Origin: JBKQVT01 sp963727245
GTDB taxonomy: Bacteria; Planctomycetota; Planctomycetia; Pirellulales; Thermoguttaceae
DNA length: 64,000 bases
Assembly (NCBI GenBank): GCA_963727245.1
Contig: CAVSFO010000018.1
Coordinates: forward strand, 248,001-312,000
Direction: 5' to 3'
The notes under the pieces were generated by a model. That model made no database searches. It was not told the DNA's origin and saw only the letters and a program-made list of their open reading frames with translations. The stretch's first letter is position 1. Every line of letters begins with the position of its first letter. Below, piece by piece: positions 20,820 to 30,208 of the stretch. Made by a program: the position numbers and the translations under genes.

Positions 20820-22113
20820 ATGACCAGATCGATTCAACTCGGCATCGCCCTGATCCTCAGTCTTGCGGCCACACCCTCGGACGCCGTCGCCCGCGGCTTC
20901 GGGGGCTTTCATGGCGGCGGGTTCGGGGGTTTTCATGGCGGTGACTTCGGCGGCTTCCACGGCAGTGCCGGGGGCTTCGGCGGCGACCATTTCGGCGGCG
21001 CCGGCGGCTTCGGCGGTGACCATTTCGGCGGCGCCGGGGGCTTTGGCGGTGACCACTTCGGCGGCGCCGGGGGCTTTGGCGGAGACCATTTCGGCGGCGC
21101 CGGGGGCTTCGACGCCGGCGGCTTCCACTCCGCTGGATTCGGCGGCGGGGCCTTCCACGAGGGCAGCTTCGGCGGCTCCCTGAACCGCGGTCAACTCAAC
21201 AGCTTTCTTGGGCTGCCCACCGACGCCGGAATGCACGCGGCCGGCGGCGCAGTAGCCGGCGGGAGAATGTTCGCCGCGCCGGGCGGCGTGGCGGCCGGCA
21301 GGGGCATCGCCGGCGGCACGGCAATCAAGGGACCGGAAGGAAACGTCTTCGCCCACGCCACCGTGGCCGGCGGGGGCGTCGTCGCCGGGCACGGCTACGA
21401 TGGCGGCTATGGCACCCATTTCTTCTCGCCCACGTACTGTGCCGCACGGGGCCTGGCGGCCCAGCGCTGGTGCGACGGCTGCGGCTGCTTCACGCCCGCC
21501 TGGTGCGCAGGGCATCCCTGGGCCTGGCGCCCGGCGGGCTATGCCCCGGTCGCTTGGGCCGCAGCCGCCTGGACCGTCCCCGCCGCCGCCACGCTCGGCG
21601 CCTGGCTCGGCGCGCCGGCAGCCCCCGACTTCCAGTACAACTACGGCGACAACATCACCTATCAGAACGGCGAGGTCTACTACGGTGCGCAACTGGCGGG
21701 GACCCAGCAGCAATATTATCAAGGCGCCGCCGCCCTGGCCGGCTCCAGCCCCAGGGCCGGCTCCGGCCAGCAGCCGCAGTGGTTGCCGCTGGGCGTCTTC
21801 GGCCTGATCGCCGACGGCCAGCAAACCCCCGAGATGGTCTTCCAACTGGCCGTCGACAAGGCCGGCGCCATCCGCGGAAACTACTATGACCAGGTCTCCG
21901 ACGGCACCGTGCCGGTCACCGGGGCGGTCAACGAGAAAGACCAACGGGTCGCCTGGCGCGTCGGCGCTGAACAAGAACCTGGTGATCGAAACCGGCCTCT
22001 ACAACCTCACCCAGCAGCGATCCACCGCCCTGGTGCACTACGGGCCCAATCGGACGCAGCAGTTCGTGCTCGTCCGCTTCAAGCAGCCGGAGGGGCAACA
22101 GCCGCAGCAGTAA
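20820..22113 (+). CDS. glycine-rich exported protein (frameshifted near C-terminus)
   Basis: About 430 residues with a signal peptide (LGIALILSLAATPSDAVA). Residues ~25-110 are Gly/Phe/His-rich and contain four near-perfect 11-residue units GGFGGDHFGGA (33 bp each, 20985-21115). A cysteine/tryptophan-rich segment follows (WCDGCGCFTPAWCAGHPWAW), then a C-terminal beta domain ending VLVRFKQPEGQQPQQ. The frame breaks near 21967 (one extra G; repair gives WRVGLNKNLVIET). I recognise no family. The C-terminal ~15 codons recur as an isolated fragment at 30967-31022. Confidence 0.65.
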
Positions 22114-22255
22114 CCGCGACCGTTCACAGCCGTAGACCCGGAACGGGGATCACTGCCATTGACCCGGAAAGGCGACCTCGCTGATATTGGCAGGTTGGGG
22201 AAGTTCATGACGGCCGTCGCGGAGGGAAATCAGGAATGGCCCCTTTTCGTGCCCG

Positions 22256-22389
22256 GCGAGCCCGAGGTATCGAGCCGTAGGCAAGGAGCCGGAGGCGTAA
22301 GCCTCCGGATAACCAGGCAACCCCCACCAGACGTGGGGTATACGCGGCGAGCCCGAGGTATCGAGCCGGAGGCGTAAGCCTCCGGATAA
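22256..22389. repeat. paired hairpins CCGGAGGC-GTAA-GCCTCCGG
   Basis: Perfect 8-bp stems with GTAA loops at 22289-22308 and 22366-22385, each preceded by CGAGCCCGAGGTATCGAGCC. They resemble dispersed REP hairpins more than terminators because no T tract follows. Apart from these and the palindromes at 22549-22621, 22114-22624 holds nothing I recognise. Confidence 0.65.
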
Positions 22390-22548
22390 ATATGACGCCC
22401 AACTGGGGGGGCAAAGGTCTTCGGTGTTCAGTTTTCAGATTGCCACCTAGGCTTCAAATGGGTTGGGGATCGCCCGTGGCTGCCTTCCGCCCCTTCGTTT
22501 ACCTTGATCCTTGATCCTTAATCCTTCATCCTTTCCCCCAGTATCCGT

Positions 22549-22621
22549 CACACGCCGTGTGACGACCCCAGTATCCGTCACACGCCGTGTGACGACCCCA
22601 GTATCCGTCACACGCCGTGTG
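22549..22621. repeat. 30-bp tandem array of CACACGCCGTGTG palindromes
   Basis: Three identical 30-bp units (CCAGTATCCGTCACACGCCG plus TGTGACGACC) end directly against the left end of RAYT copy 1. The palindrome is shared with the 13754-14091 array. Confidence 0.85.
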
Positions 22622-22624
22622 ACC

Positions 22625-23382
22625 GAATTCCGGGGACACAATACTCATTATGGTAGTTTGCGAAGTTTCGACGGCCGGCCAGCTTTCTGTGGCCTAAGCA
22701 CACGACCGACGATGTTTTCCAAACGCTCCAAAAACGTCGCGCTCCCCAACGGCCGACCGGTGCGGCTGTGCTCTTGCAAGTCCCGAACTTCCTCCTCACG
22801 CACGGCGCTATTCAAGAAAGCCTTCCAATCGCCGACCATCGCCAAAAGCGGAGTGACTTTAACCAAACGATTGTCGCGGCCCGACAAGTGCGCCCGTGCA
22901 CTGCTCCAAGGCCAGTCCTCAGCGTCGGCCACAAGTCCCGCCCGCACAGGATTCAACTCCACATAGCGCGCGGCCGCCAGCAGATGGGGCTCGTCCATGA
23001 CGAACGAAGCGAACCGCCCTTGCCACAAGTAACCCCGCCATTTTTCGCGAAAGTTGATCCGCCGTGTGTAACGCCAGTGCGCCTCGCCGATCGCCCGCCG
23101 CAAGCCCACTTCGACTGCGGGAACGGCAATCAAATGAACATGATTGGGCATCATCAAGCAATAGCTCCAAATCGCCGCTCCCTCTTCACGGCACCAATCG
23201 GCCATCAGTTCCAAATAGGCCGCGTAGTCGCCATCGTTGAAAAACGTCTGTTGTCGGCGGTTCCCTCGCTGGGTGATGTGATGGGGCAAACCAGCAATGA
23301 CCAACCGCGCCAATCTCACCATGCGAGGAACTTATCGAATCCCTCCCATCTTGCAAATATTAGTATTGTGTCCCCGGAATTC
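22625..23382 (-). mobile_element. RAYT-REP element, copy 1
   Basis: 758-bp unit bounded by GAATTCCGGGGACACAATAC on the left and its complement on the right, enclosing one transposase gene. Copies 2-4 are at 25155-25908, 27767-28520 and 30209-30966, all in the same orientation and nearly identical in sequence. Confidence 0.85.
22648..23322 (-). CDS. REP-associated tyrosine transposase (Y1/HUH), copy 1, intact
   Basis: 224 residues. This is a Y1-type single-strand transposase of the REP-associated (RAYT) group. The HUH metal motif is PNHVHLI with H61 and H63, and the catalytic tyrosine is Y120 in ARYVELNPVRAG, the usual RAYT signature. Such enzymes nick and join hairpin ends as single-stranded DNA. 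The frame is complete and starts inside the right-hand end region, so the gene fills its element. It is essentially the same protein as copy 4 (30232-30906). Confidence 0.92.
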   Translation of the reverse strand: MVRLARLVIAGLPHHITQRGNRRQQTFFNDGDYAAYLELMADWCREEGAAIWSYCLMMPNHVHLIAVPAVEVGLRRAIGEAHWRYTRRINFREKWRGYLWQGRFASFVMDEPHLLAAARYVELNPVRAGLVADAEDWPWSSARAHLSGRDNRLVKVTPLLAMVGDWKAFLNSAVREEEVRDLQEHSRTGRPLGSATFLERLENIVGRVLRPQKAGRPSKLRKLP

Positions 23383-23432
23383 ACGCCAGGACGAGGCTGG
23401 GACGCCACTGGGCAAGCCGGCAAGCGGCGAGA

Positions 23433-24205
23433 TCATTTCCAGGCAGTGTCTATGTTCACCTTCGGCAACGCCTTTTGAAGATCGCTCACGCCCGCATCGG
23501 TGACGCTGGTTCTGGCAAGCCCGAGCGAACGGAGTTCAGTCAATCCTTTGAGGCGTTTCAGCCCGGTATCGCTTACGCCGGTGTAGCCAAGGTTCAACCT
23601 TTGGAGTCTGGTTAATCCTACGAGGTGTTCCAGTCCGGCGTCGGTCACGGCTGTGTTAAGAAGGTCCAGGTCTCGAGCCGGCTCAATGCTTTGAGGTGTC
23701 GAGCCCGACATCGCTAACCTTGGTGGCGGCGAGCCGAAGCGACTTGAGTTGGGTCAATCCTTTGAGGTGTTCCAGTCCGGCATCGCCGACCTTGGTGTCG
23801 CTGAGGTCCAGCGATCGGAGTTCGGTCAGTCCTTTGAGGTGTTCCAGTCCGGCATCGCTCACCTTGGTGTCGCTGAGGTCCAAGCGATCGGAGTTGGGCC
23901 AATCCTTTGAGGTGCTCCAGCCCGGCATCGCCAATCTTGGTGCCACGGAGGTCCAGCGATTGGAGCGAGGTCAGTCCTTTGAGGTGCTCCAGCCCGGCAT
24001 CGCTCACCTTAGTGTCACCAAGGCCCAGCGACGTAAGGTTCGTCAAGGCGTTGAGGCACCCTAATCTCGCATCAGTCACCTTGCTGTTCCACAGTTCCAC
24101 GCTAGTGACTCGCTTGCCTGGGCTTTTTTCCTCAATGGCAACCGTACCGCCCAGCCTCTTGATCTCGGCAATTGCGCCTTCTTGTTCGGCACTCGTCGGC
24201 GTCAT
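23433..24205 (-). CDS. leucine-rich-repeat protein (frameshifted), candidate immunity partner
   Basis: About 255 residues from ATG 24205 (good site GGAGGGACGCGGC); an upstream in-frame ATG at 24370 is less convincing. A short N-terminal helix (EQEGAIAEIKRLGGTVAIEE) is followed by about eight LRRs of 24 residues, consensus TKVSDAGLEHLKGLTELRSL, a planctomycete LRR type. Two frameshifts (near 23880 and 23700) separate reading segments that continue the repeat in phase, so the locus may be functional if these are errors. It lies just downstream of the transglutaminase-like tip and could be its immunity protein; that is inference from position only. Confidence 0.6.
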
Positions 24206-24385
24206 GCCGCGTCCCTCCCTTGCATCGCGCATTTGATTTTCCCGCCGGACTCCGACCGCATCGGGCTTCGATTGCCCAAGGGCGTAGGGGCTGACGGGAG
24301 CGCTGCCATCACCGCCGTGAAGAGGAAGATAATTGAGATCGACCGAAGCCGGATGATTCGGTGCGCCCATAACGATTGCTCCCGG

Positions 24386-25154
24386 TTACTTGATCGTGCT
24401 TGGATCAACGACACTGCGAACCCTCATAATCGTGAATTTGCTGGCGGTGATCGGCGGCTTGCCGACGTACTTCTGCGGGTTTGCCGTCATGTCAGCCATC
24501 ACGGCCTGCACCGTATAGTCACTCATAACCCAATGCTGGTACTGCGCGATGGACAAGATGGAAGCATGGTCGCCATAGATGCGAACAACCTGGCCGTTGC
24601 CAAGGTAGTACACGTTGCTGCCCTGCTCGCCGGCTTTCGCCTCCGCAGCATCCGCCGTGGCCTCCTTGGTGGCCTCCTGAATGGTCTTGCCTTGAGCGAT
24701 GCACTTCTTATAGGCCCACGAATACACCAACGGGCATCCTTGCGCATAGTACGGGTTCTGAAACCAAATCTGGTCGCCTGGCGCGAGGTCCGCAGCCTGA
24801 TAACCGGCAGGATTTGCGGTCGATTTGCTGGTCCAGAGTGAGTTGGCCGGCAGGTCCTCGGGAATGATTTTGTTGCCGATCAGTTTGTTGAGTGCATCCG
24901 TTCCCTTTTGGTTGCCTTGTTCCTGGAAGTACCGGAATAGCCCCTCGGCCATGATGAGCGAAGAGTATTTCAAACAGTAAATCTGTTGGGAACCTAGTGC
25001 TTGCGGGTCCCACAACTCGTCGATGGCTCTCTCAGCCGTCTGGCCGGTCGCCACGACGTAGCCTTCGTCCGATTCTGTCCAGTACGTCGCGTCGCGTTTG
25101 CCGTCTGTTCCTGGGGTCGGCAGCGAAACCTTGCCTGTCAGGAATTCCGGGCAG
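24386..25154 (-). pseudogene. transglutaminase (Tgl)-like C-terminal tip, 5' truncated
   Basis: About 255 codons readable from the REP boundary to the stop at 24386. The pattern resembles bacterial protein-glutamine gamma-glutamyltransferase: a possible catalytic Cys in IYCLKYSSLIMAEGL, then LAPGDQIWFQNPYY and YYLGNGQVVRIYGDHASI, comparable to the PGD-x-FKNP and GNG-YGHG stretches of Bacillus Tgl. It has no start or upstream domain of its own; the frame runs into the left end of RAYT copy 2. It may be the C-terminal toxin tip of a larger polymorphic-toxin or RHS-type gene, since Tgl-like domains occur there. The identification is moderate, from motifs alone. Confidence 0.45.
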
Positions 25155-25908
25155 GAATTCCGGGGACACAATACTCATTATGGTAGTTTGCGAAGTTTCG
25201 ACGGCCGGCCAGCTTTCTGTGGCCTAAGCACACGACCGACGATGTTTTCCAAACGCTCCAAAAACATCGCGCTCCCCAACGGCCGACCGGTGCGGCTGTG
25301 CTCTTGCAAGTCCCGAACTTCCTCCTCACGCACGGCGTATTCAAGAAAGCCTTCCAATCGCCGACCATCGCCAAAAGCGGAGTGACTTTAACCAAACGAT
25401 TGTCGCGGCCCGACAAGGTGCCCGTGCACTGCTCCAAGGCCAGTCCTCAGCGTCGGCCACAAGTCCCGCCCGCACAGGATTCAACTCCACATAGTGCGCG
25501 GCCGCCAGCAGATGGGGCTCGTCCATGACGAACGAAGCGAACCGCCCTTGCCACAAGTAACCCCGCCATTTTTCGCGAAAGTTGATCCGCCGTGTGTAAC
25601 GCCGGTGCGCCTCGCCGATCGCCCGCCGCAAGCCCACTTCGACTGCGGGAACGGCAATCAAATGAACATGATTGGGCATCATCAAGCAATAGCTCCAAAT
25701 CGCCGCTCCTCTTCACGGCACCAATCGGCCATCAGTTCCAAATAGGCCGCGTAGTCGCCATCGTTGAAAAGTCTGTTGTCGGCGGTTCCTTCGCTGGGTG
25801 ATGTGATGGGGCAAACCAGCAATGACCAACCGTGCCAATCTCACCATGCCAGAAACTTATCGAATCCCTCCCATCTTGTAAATATTAGTATTGTGTCCCC
25901 CGGAATTC
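25155..25908 (-). mobile_element. RAYT-REP element, copy 2 (decayed)
   Basis: Same ends as copy 1. Both boundaries carry an extra partial end (additional GGAATTCC at 25142-25147 and 25911-25916), as if one REP end had inserted into or recombined with another. Confidence 0.8.
25173..25847 (-). pseudogene. RAYT transposase copy 2, multiple frameshifts
   Basis: Aligned by eye with copy 1, it lacks two bases near 25770 (AAAACG to AA), one C near 25709, and one base near 25336, and is rearranged near 25418. At least four frame changes separate the HUH region from the tyrosine region, so no intact enzyme is made. Substitutions elsewhere are few, so decay is recent or partly sequence error. Confidence 0.8.
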
Positions 25909-26222
25909 CGGAATTCCGGTGCCGCCGACGGTATAGTTGACCAGGAGCGGCTCGCCGGTCGGCCCGTTCGAGTGACTGTGAATTGGCCGCTGGAACCACC
26001 CCCCTGGGCCGTGATGCTCGCCGTGGGCAAGTCGTTGTTGTAAATGGTCGCCGTGGCGGCGGAGGACGTGTCATCGACGTTGTAGCCGTTGCCCGCGAGG
26101 AGGTCCAAGACCACAGTCTCGCTGCCAGTCACCAAACTGGCATCGCGCAACACAACAACCGTCGCCGAATCGCTGTTGGGGAGGATAGTCACCGCGTAGA
26201 CGCCGCCCCCTTGGAGTGTCAA
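25909..26222 (-). pseudogene. Calx-beta domain fragment of a surface protein
   Basis: About 100 codons with VTILPNSDSATVVVL, GYNVDDTSSAATATIYNND and, after a frame change near 25950, GEPLLVNYTVGGT. These are hallmarks of Calx-beta repeats found in large extracellular adhesion proteins. The fragment ends exactly at the right end of RAYT copy 2 and has no evident start, so it is a severed piece of a larger gene. Confidence 0.6.
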
Positions 26223-26348
26223 TAATTGGACTTATCCCCTTTGTGCGTCCCCCCTTTGTGCGTCCTTCGTCTGTCACCCCACCGCAAACATGGCTCGCAT
26301 AGGGCCTTCAAGGAAAAAAGGACAATCACAAGAGGCCGCCATCGACTA

Positions 26349-26639
26349 TCAAAGCCCACGGTGCTTCAGGACCCGACTGGAACTCGAAACTATTGATAAC
26401 GCACAGCATACACGGCGAAAGGGGCCAACCGCGCCAAAACATTGCCCTAGTGATCGGATCAAGGCCGACCGGCGTGGCTCCCCCCATTCCTTTTGCCATC
26501 CCGATGGCCTCAGATTCGCCCACAAGAGGATTGCGGCAATAATCGCCAGGAGAACACCTGTCGTCCGATGAGCCGGCCGCGGGTATCGCGTGACGCCGAC
26601 GAGAACCCCCACCGCGAACAGGATGATCGTCGCGTCCAC
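26349..26639 (-). CDS. small membrane protein, candidate immunity partner
   Basis: The frame gives 96 residues with two hydrophobic helices (ATIILFAVGVLVGV and GVLLAIIAAILLWANL). The same frame continues upstream with another hydrophobic stretch (AILALTGIFAGFLCAAYKLG), so the true protein may start near 26720. I recognise no family. It follows the B tip (26991-27766) on the same strand, the place where an immunity gene would sit; that role is a guess. Confidence 0.35.
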   Translation of the reverse strand: MDATIILFAVGVLVGVTRYPRPAHRTTGVLLAIIAAILLWANLRPSGWQKEWGEPRRSALIRSLGQCFGAVGPFRRVCCALSIVSSSSRVLKHRGL

Positions 26640-26990
26640 ATAACCAAGTTTGTACGCCGCGCAGAGGAAACCCGCGAATATGCCCGTTAGCGCAAGGATC
26701 GCCCGTCGGCTGAACGGACACCAGCGGACTTGATGTCTTCGCTTTCAGATGGCCAGAATTCGCACGACCTTCAGTTTCCATAGCAGACCTTCAAATTGAC
26801 GCCAATATTCGTACTTGTAATACCCCACTGGGCGCTCCGCTAAACCTCAGAAATGCTATGATCTCGGCGGGGTATACGGCTTGGGTGGCTTGATCTCATA
26901 TACGTTCTTGGGGTTTCCTGTATCGACATAGTACCACTTTGAGATCATGGCCGCTATGGTCCCTTGACCTCGCCCAGACTTGGAACACGT

Positions 26991-27766
26991 TCACGGTACT
27001 AAGAAGTATACTGCCAGGCCTGTCATAGGCGTAAATCTTGTTTCCTGAATATATGCGTTTTGGTTGTCGGTGTCATTCGTCGGGGGGACCAGGAGGGCAA
27101 CGGAGCCGTCCTTTTCAACCCGGAAATCGGACCGAAGAACGCCGTTGGTATAAACGTTCCTTCCCCATTCGCCCGCACAGGGCTTCTTATCGAAGGTTAT
27201 CACCCACTCCAGGAATATGCAACCCCGGAAGGTCTCACCCGTCTTCGCATTCGCTCCACCGTTCCCGAACCAGGGGTTAACATCGGGAGGAGCACTCGGA
27301 TCATTCGCGAGTTGGTTTGACTTCGGGTTGTTTAAGCCGATGAATGGCGTGCTGCCATTCGGAGTTAATTTGATGGAAGTCGGGCTCGCCAAGCCTAGAT
27401 AATACCCAGTGCTTCCGCTTTTCAACTCGTCCGAAATAGACGGCCGGCGCACCACCTTCTCCTTCGCCGCGTCCTTTTTCTCCGTCTTCGGGTCTCCTTC
27501 AACATAATTGAGAGTGATCTGCGAGCCGGTTGGGAAATTTTCCCCAGCCCCACAAGTAAAGCTGCACGCCGCCCGTGCTGGGCGTCAACGTCGTGTCGTC
27601 GGGCGTCACCACGTCGTAGCCCATCGCGTCCGTCGTCACCTTGAAGTAGTCCGGATCGTAACTCACGGTGAACTGCCCGTCCACGGTCGCCGGAGAGGTC
27701 AACCGGGCCACCATGAGCACCGAACTGCCGACATCCACCGTGCCGTCGTCGCTCGCCGTGCCGTTG
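26991..27766 (-). pseudogene. 3' part of a large surface protein gene interrupted by RAYT copy 3 (tip B)
   Basis: Starting at the element boundary, codons read NGTASDDGTVDVGSSVLMV then a cohesin-like beta segment (GQFTVSYDPDYFKVT). A frame change near 27540 leads to NYVEGDPKTEKKDAAKEK, a lysine-rich linker, and a C-terminal domain with NPWFGNGGANAKTG, CIFLEWVITF and CAGEWGRNVYTNG, ending at the stop at 26991. After that TGA the same frame stays open for about 45 codons. The N-terminal side of the same gene is at 28521-28958. The C-terminal domain resembles no family I know; its position suits a toxin tip. Confidence 0.5.
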
Positions 27767-28520
27767 GAATTCCGGGGACACAATACTCATTATGGTAGTT
27801 TGCGAAGTTTCGACGGCCGGCCAGCTTTCTGTGGCCTAAGCACACGACCGACGATGTTTTCCAAACGCTCCAAAAACGTGGCATCCCCAACGGCCGACCG
27901 GTGCGGCTGTGCTCTTGCAAGTCCCGAACTTCCTCCTCACGCACGGCGCTATTCAAGAAAGCCTTCCAATCGCCGACCATCGCCAAAAGCGGAGTGACTT
28001 TAACCAAACGATTGTCGCGGCCCGACAAGTGCGCCCGTGCACTGCTCCAAGGCCAGTCCTCAGCGTCGGCCACAAGTCCCGCCCGCACAGGATTCAACTC
28101 CACATAGCGCGCGGCCGCCAGCAGATGGGGCTCGTCCATGACGAACGAAGCGAACCGCCCTTGCCACAAGTAACCCCGCCATTTTTCGCGAAAGTTGATC
28201 CGCCGTGTGTAACGCCAGTGCGCCTCGCCGATCGCCCGCCGCAAGCCCACTTCGACTGCGGGAACGGCAATCAAATGAACATGATTGGGCATCAAGCAAT
28301 AGCTCCAAATCGCCACTCCCTCTTCACGGCACCAATCGGCCATCAGTTCCAAATAGGCCGCGTAGTCGCCATCGTTGAAAAACGTCTGTTGTCGGCGGTT
28401 CCCTCGCTGGGTGATGTGATGGGGCAAACCAGGAATGACCAACCGCGCCAATCTCACCATGCCAGAAACTTATCGAATCCCTCCCATCTTGTAAATATTA
28501 GTATTGTGTCCCCGGAATTT
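27767..28520 (-). mobile_element. RAYT-REP element, copy 3, inserted in a coding sequence
   Basis: Removing the unit joins GTAATGGTG to AACGGCACG on the minus strand and yields SPVMV-NGTAS in one continuous frame. No target duplication is needed, as expected of Y1/HUH transposases. The right end has GAATTT rather than GAATTC. Confidence 0.85.
27786..28460 (-). CDS. RAYT transposase copy 3, altered C-terminus
   Basis: The catalytic part is complete (HUH PNHVHLI, tyrosine ARYVELNP). One Met codon is missing just before the HUH motif relative to copies 1 and 4. A small deletion near 27880 (GTCGCGCTCC to GTGGCATCC) shifts the frame after about residue 192, so the protein ends in unrelated residues read through the left end into the flanking gene. 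Whether it remains active is unclear; the altered part lies after the catalytic residues. Confidence 0.8.
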
Positions 28521-28958
28521 CACCATTACCGGGCTGGCGATACTGCCGCCGGCCGCGACATAAAGCGTCCCCTCGTACAGCGTGGTCTCGCCAGTATAGG
28601 TGTTGTTGTTTGTGAGCGTGAGCGTATCGTCGCCGACCTTATCCAGCGCGAGCTGCCCCGTGCCCCCATCCTTTAGCACGCCGGAGAAAATCGTATCGTG
28701 GTCGTACAGGCCCGGGCTGTCGTCGACGCCGACGCCGAGGGTGGCCGTGGTGCCGGGGGCCGAGTTTTCCACCACCGCGCCGGCGTCCCCCGAGAGGGTG
28801 TTGACCTCGTTATCAAAACCGTTCAGGTCGAGGGTGCCGTATTGACCGACCGTCACGTCGGAATACGGGCTCAAGGCGTACTCCGCCCCGGCCTGGAGCG
28901 TGCCGCCGGTAATGGTCGTCGGGCCAATTCCGTTCATGTCACCAAATTTACGCGTCAC
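28521..28958 (-). pseudogene. autotransporter beta-strand-repeat fragment (5' side of gene split by RAYT copy 3)
   Basis: About 145 codons with PATR-type autotransporter-associated beta-strand repeats: ITGGTLQAGAEYAL, GTLDLNGFDNEVNTLSG, then LTLTNNNTYTGETTLYEG and TLYVAAGGSIASPVMV at the element edge. The reading continues in frame into 27766 once the element is removed. The 5' end runs into a REP relic at 28925-29095, so the gene is truncated there too. Confidence 0.65.
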
Positions 28959-29095
28959 CTCTCTGGTCGCCTAAACCTCCCGGATTCCCCGGATTTGCCG
29001 GCTGTCACCACTTCCGCAATCCCTGCCATCTTATCGATATCAGTATTGTGTCCCCGGAATTCCCGGAATTCCATATTGGTATTGTGTCCCCGGAA
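28925..29095. repeat. solo RAYT ends and REP relic
   Basis: TATTGTGTCCCCGGAATTC occurs at about 29043-29062 and again at 29079-29095 without a transposase between. The first is preceded by CCTGCCATCTTATCGATATC, a diverged match to the right-end CCTCCCATCTTGTAAATATT. It looks like the remains of deleted elements. The rest of 28959-29179 shows no gene. Confidence 0.65.
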
Positions 29096-29179
29096 TAAGT
29101 AAAGCCCTACGCTGCCCGTCGGGATTTCTTTCAGGCTTCCAATATTACCCGCTATATTCGACCACAACCGTGCCCCCTA

Positions 29180-29873
29180 CTATGGCGCCGCGCCTTTCTC
29201 CGCATTCTCGGCCCCAGAATCATCCGCCTCGCGGAAATAGACCATGAGATTGGGCTTGTCGCGCCGAAGCCTCCTAATCCCGGTCGCCGTTACCTTCGTC
29301 CCAGAAAGGTCGATCGGTCTGGAGATTGGGAGCCTTTTCCAGGTAGGGGATGATCGCATCCGAAACATTCGTGCCGGCAAGATCCACGTCCGCAAAAAGG
29401 CCCAGACGGGCGAAGATTGGCGCGATTCGGTCCGTGACACCGGTGCCGCCCAAATCGAGAACGCTGACATCGCGAAAATTTCCGAGGAAATTCCCCGTTG
29501 CGTCACCGAGCCGGTCGTGTTGCAACCAGAGCTCGTACACGCGCATACTGGGCAAAGATTTAAGACCGGCCACCGTGACCTTAGTATTCGACAGGTCGAG
29601 CAGGTGAAGACCATCGTAGCAATCGAGCATCGCTACGTTGCCGTCATCTACGTCGGCGCCGTTGAGGTGAACCCAACAGCCTGAGGTCGCTGGGTTGTCG
29701 AATATGGCGGCCCTTCGCCCGTTTGGCACGCTGGAGCGCACATCGACGCTGCCACCGGCAGTGCGAATTCTCATGTGCTGGCAAAAGAAACGGCAAGGCC
29801 GAAAACAGACCGCGGAAACCGCGAGCAGGATCGCAATCGCGCCGACAACTACAAAGAGACGACTCAGTTTCAT
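29180..29873 (-). CDS. LRR-like membrane-anchored protein (frameshifted), candidate immunity partner
   Basis: About 230 residues. The N-terminal anchor or signal is FVVVGAIAILLAVSAVCF. Irregular LRRs follow (LHLLDLSNTKVTVAGLKSL, VSVLDLGGTGVTD, VDLAGTNVSDAIIPYLEKA). A frameshift near 29320 leads into a last repeat (IDLSGTKVTATGIRRLRRDK) and a charged tail. GC content is lower than in flanking core genes. It follows tip A by about 30 bp on the same strand, the same tip-then-LRR order as at 23433-25154. Confidence 0.55.
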
Positions 29874-29903
29874 GCTGACACCAGACTGACGGCGGACGTT
29901 AAA

Positions 29904-30205
29904 TCAATAGATCGGGATCCCTGACGCCTTGTAATAGGCGATAAACGCCGGGCTGGGCGGATAACCTGTCTTGCTGTTTACGGGAGCAACCCCCCATTGG
30001 AGCACACAATTGGCATCGAGCGGTGTACCCTGCGGGAACGTCTTCGAGATGTATGTGGCACCGCCATTAGGCCCCGACACCCAGTACATCGTGGACTCTT
30101 TCAACGTCGTTGGGTTAAAGGTGGTCGTCATCCCCCACTCAATGTATCCAAGGACTTTCCCATACAACGCGCTCGTCGTGTCCGAAACATAAACAGCGTC
30201 CTGAA
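29904..30205 (-). pseudogene. truncated C-terminal tip A
   Basis: About 100 codons from the left boundary of RAYT copy 4 to the stop at 29904 (QDAVYVSDTTSALYGKVLGY ... AYYKASGIPIY). It has no start of its own and is read in frame out of the REP end. I recognise no family. It has a tyrosine- and glycine-rich, beta-strand-like composition. By position it is the severed C-terminus of a larger protein, as with the other two tips. Confidence 0.4.
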
Positions 30206-30208
30206 GAA

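Noticed and set aside
22549..22621. Short CRISPR
   Set aside because: Three fully identical 30-bp units in direct tandem, without any spacers.
23383..30208. Prophage or plasmid island
   Set aside because: No phage structural, integrase, replication or partition genes. The content is surface-gene pieces and RAYT units.
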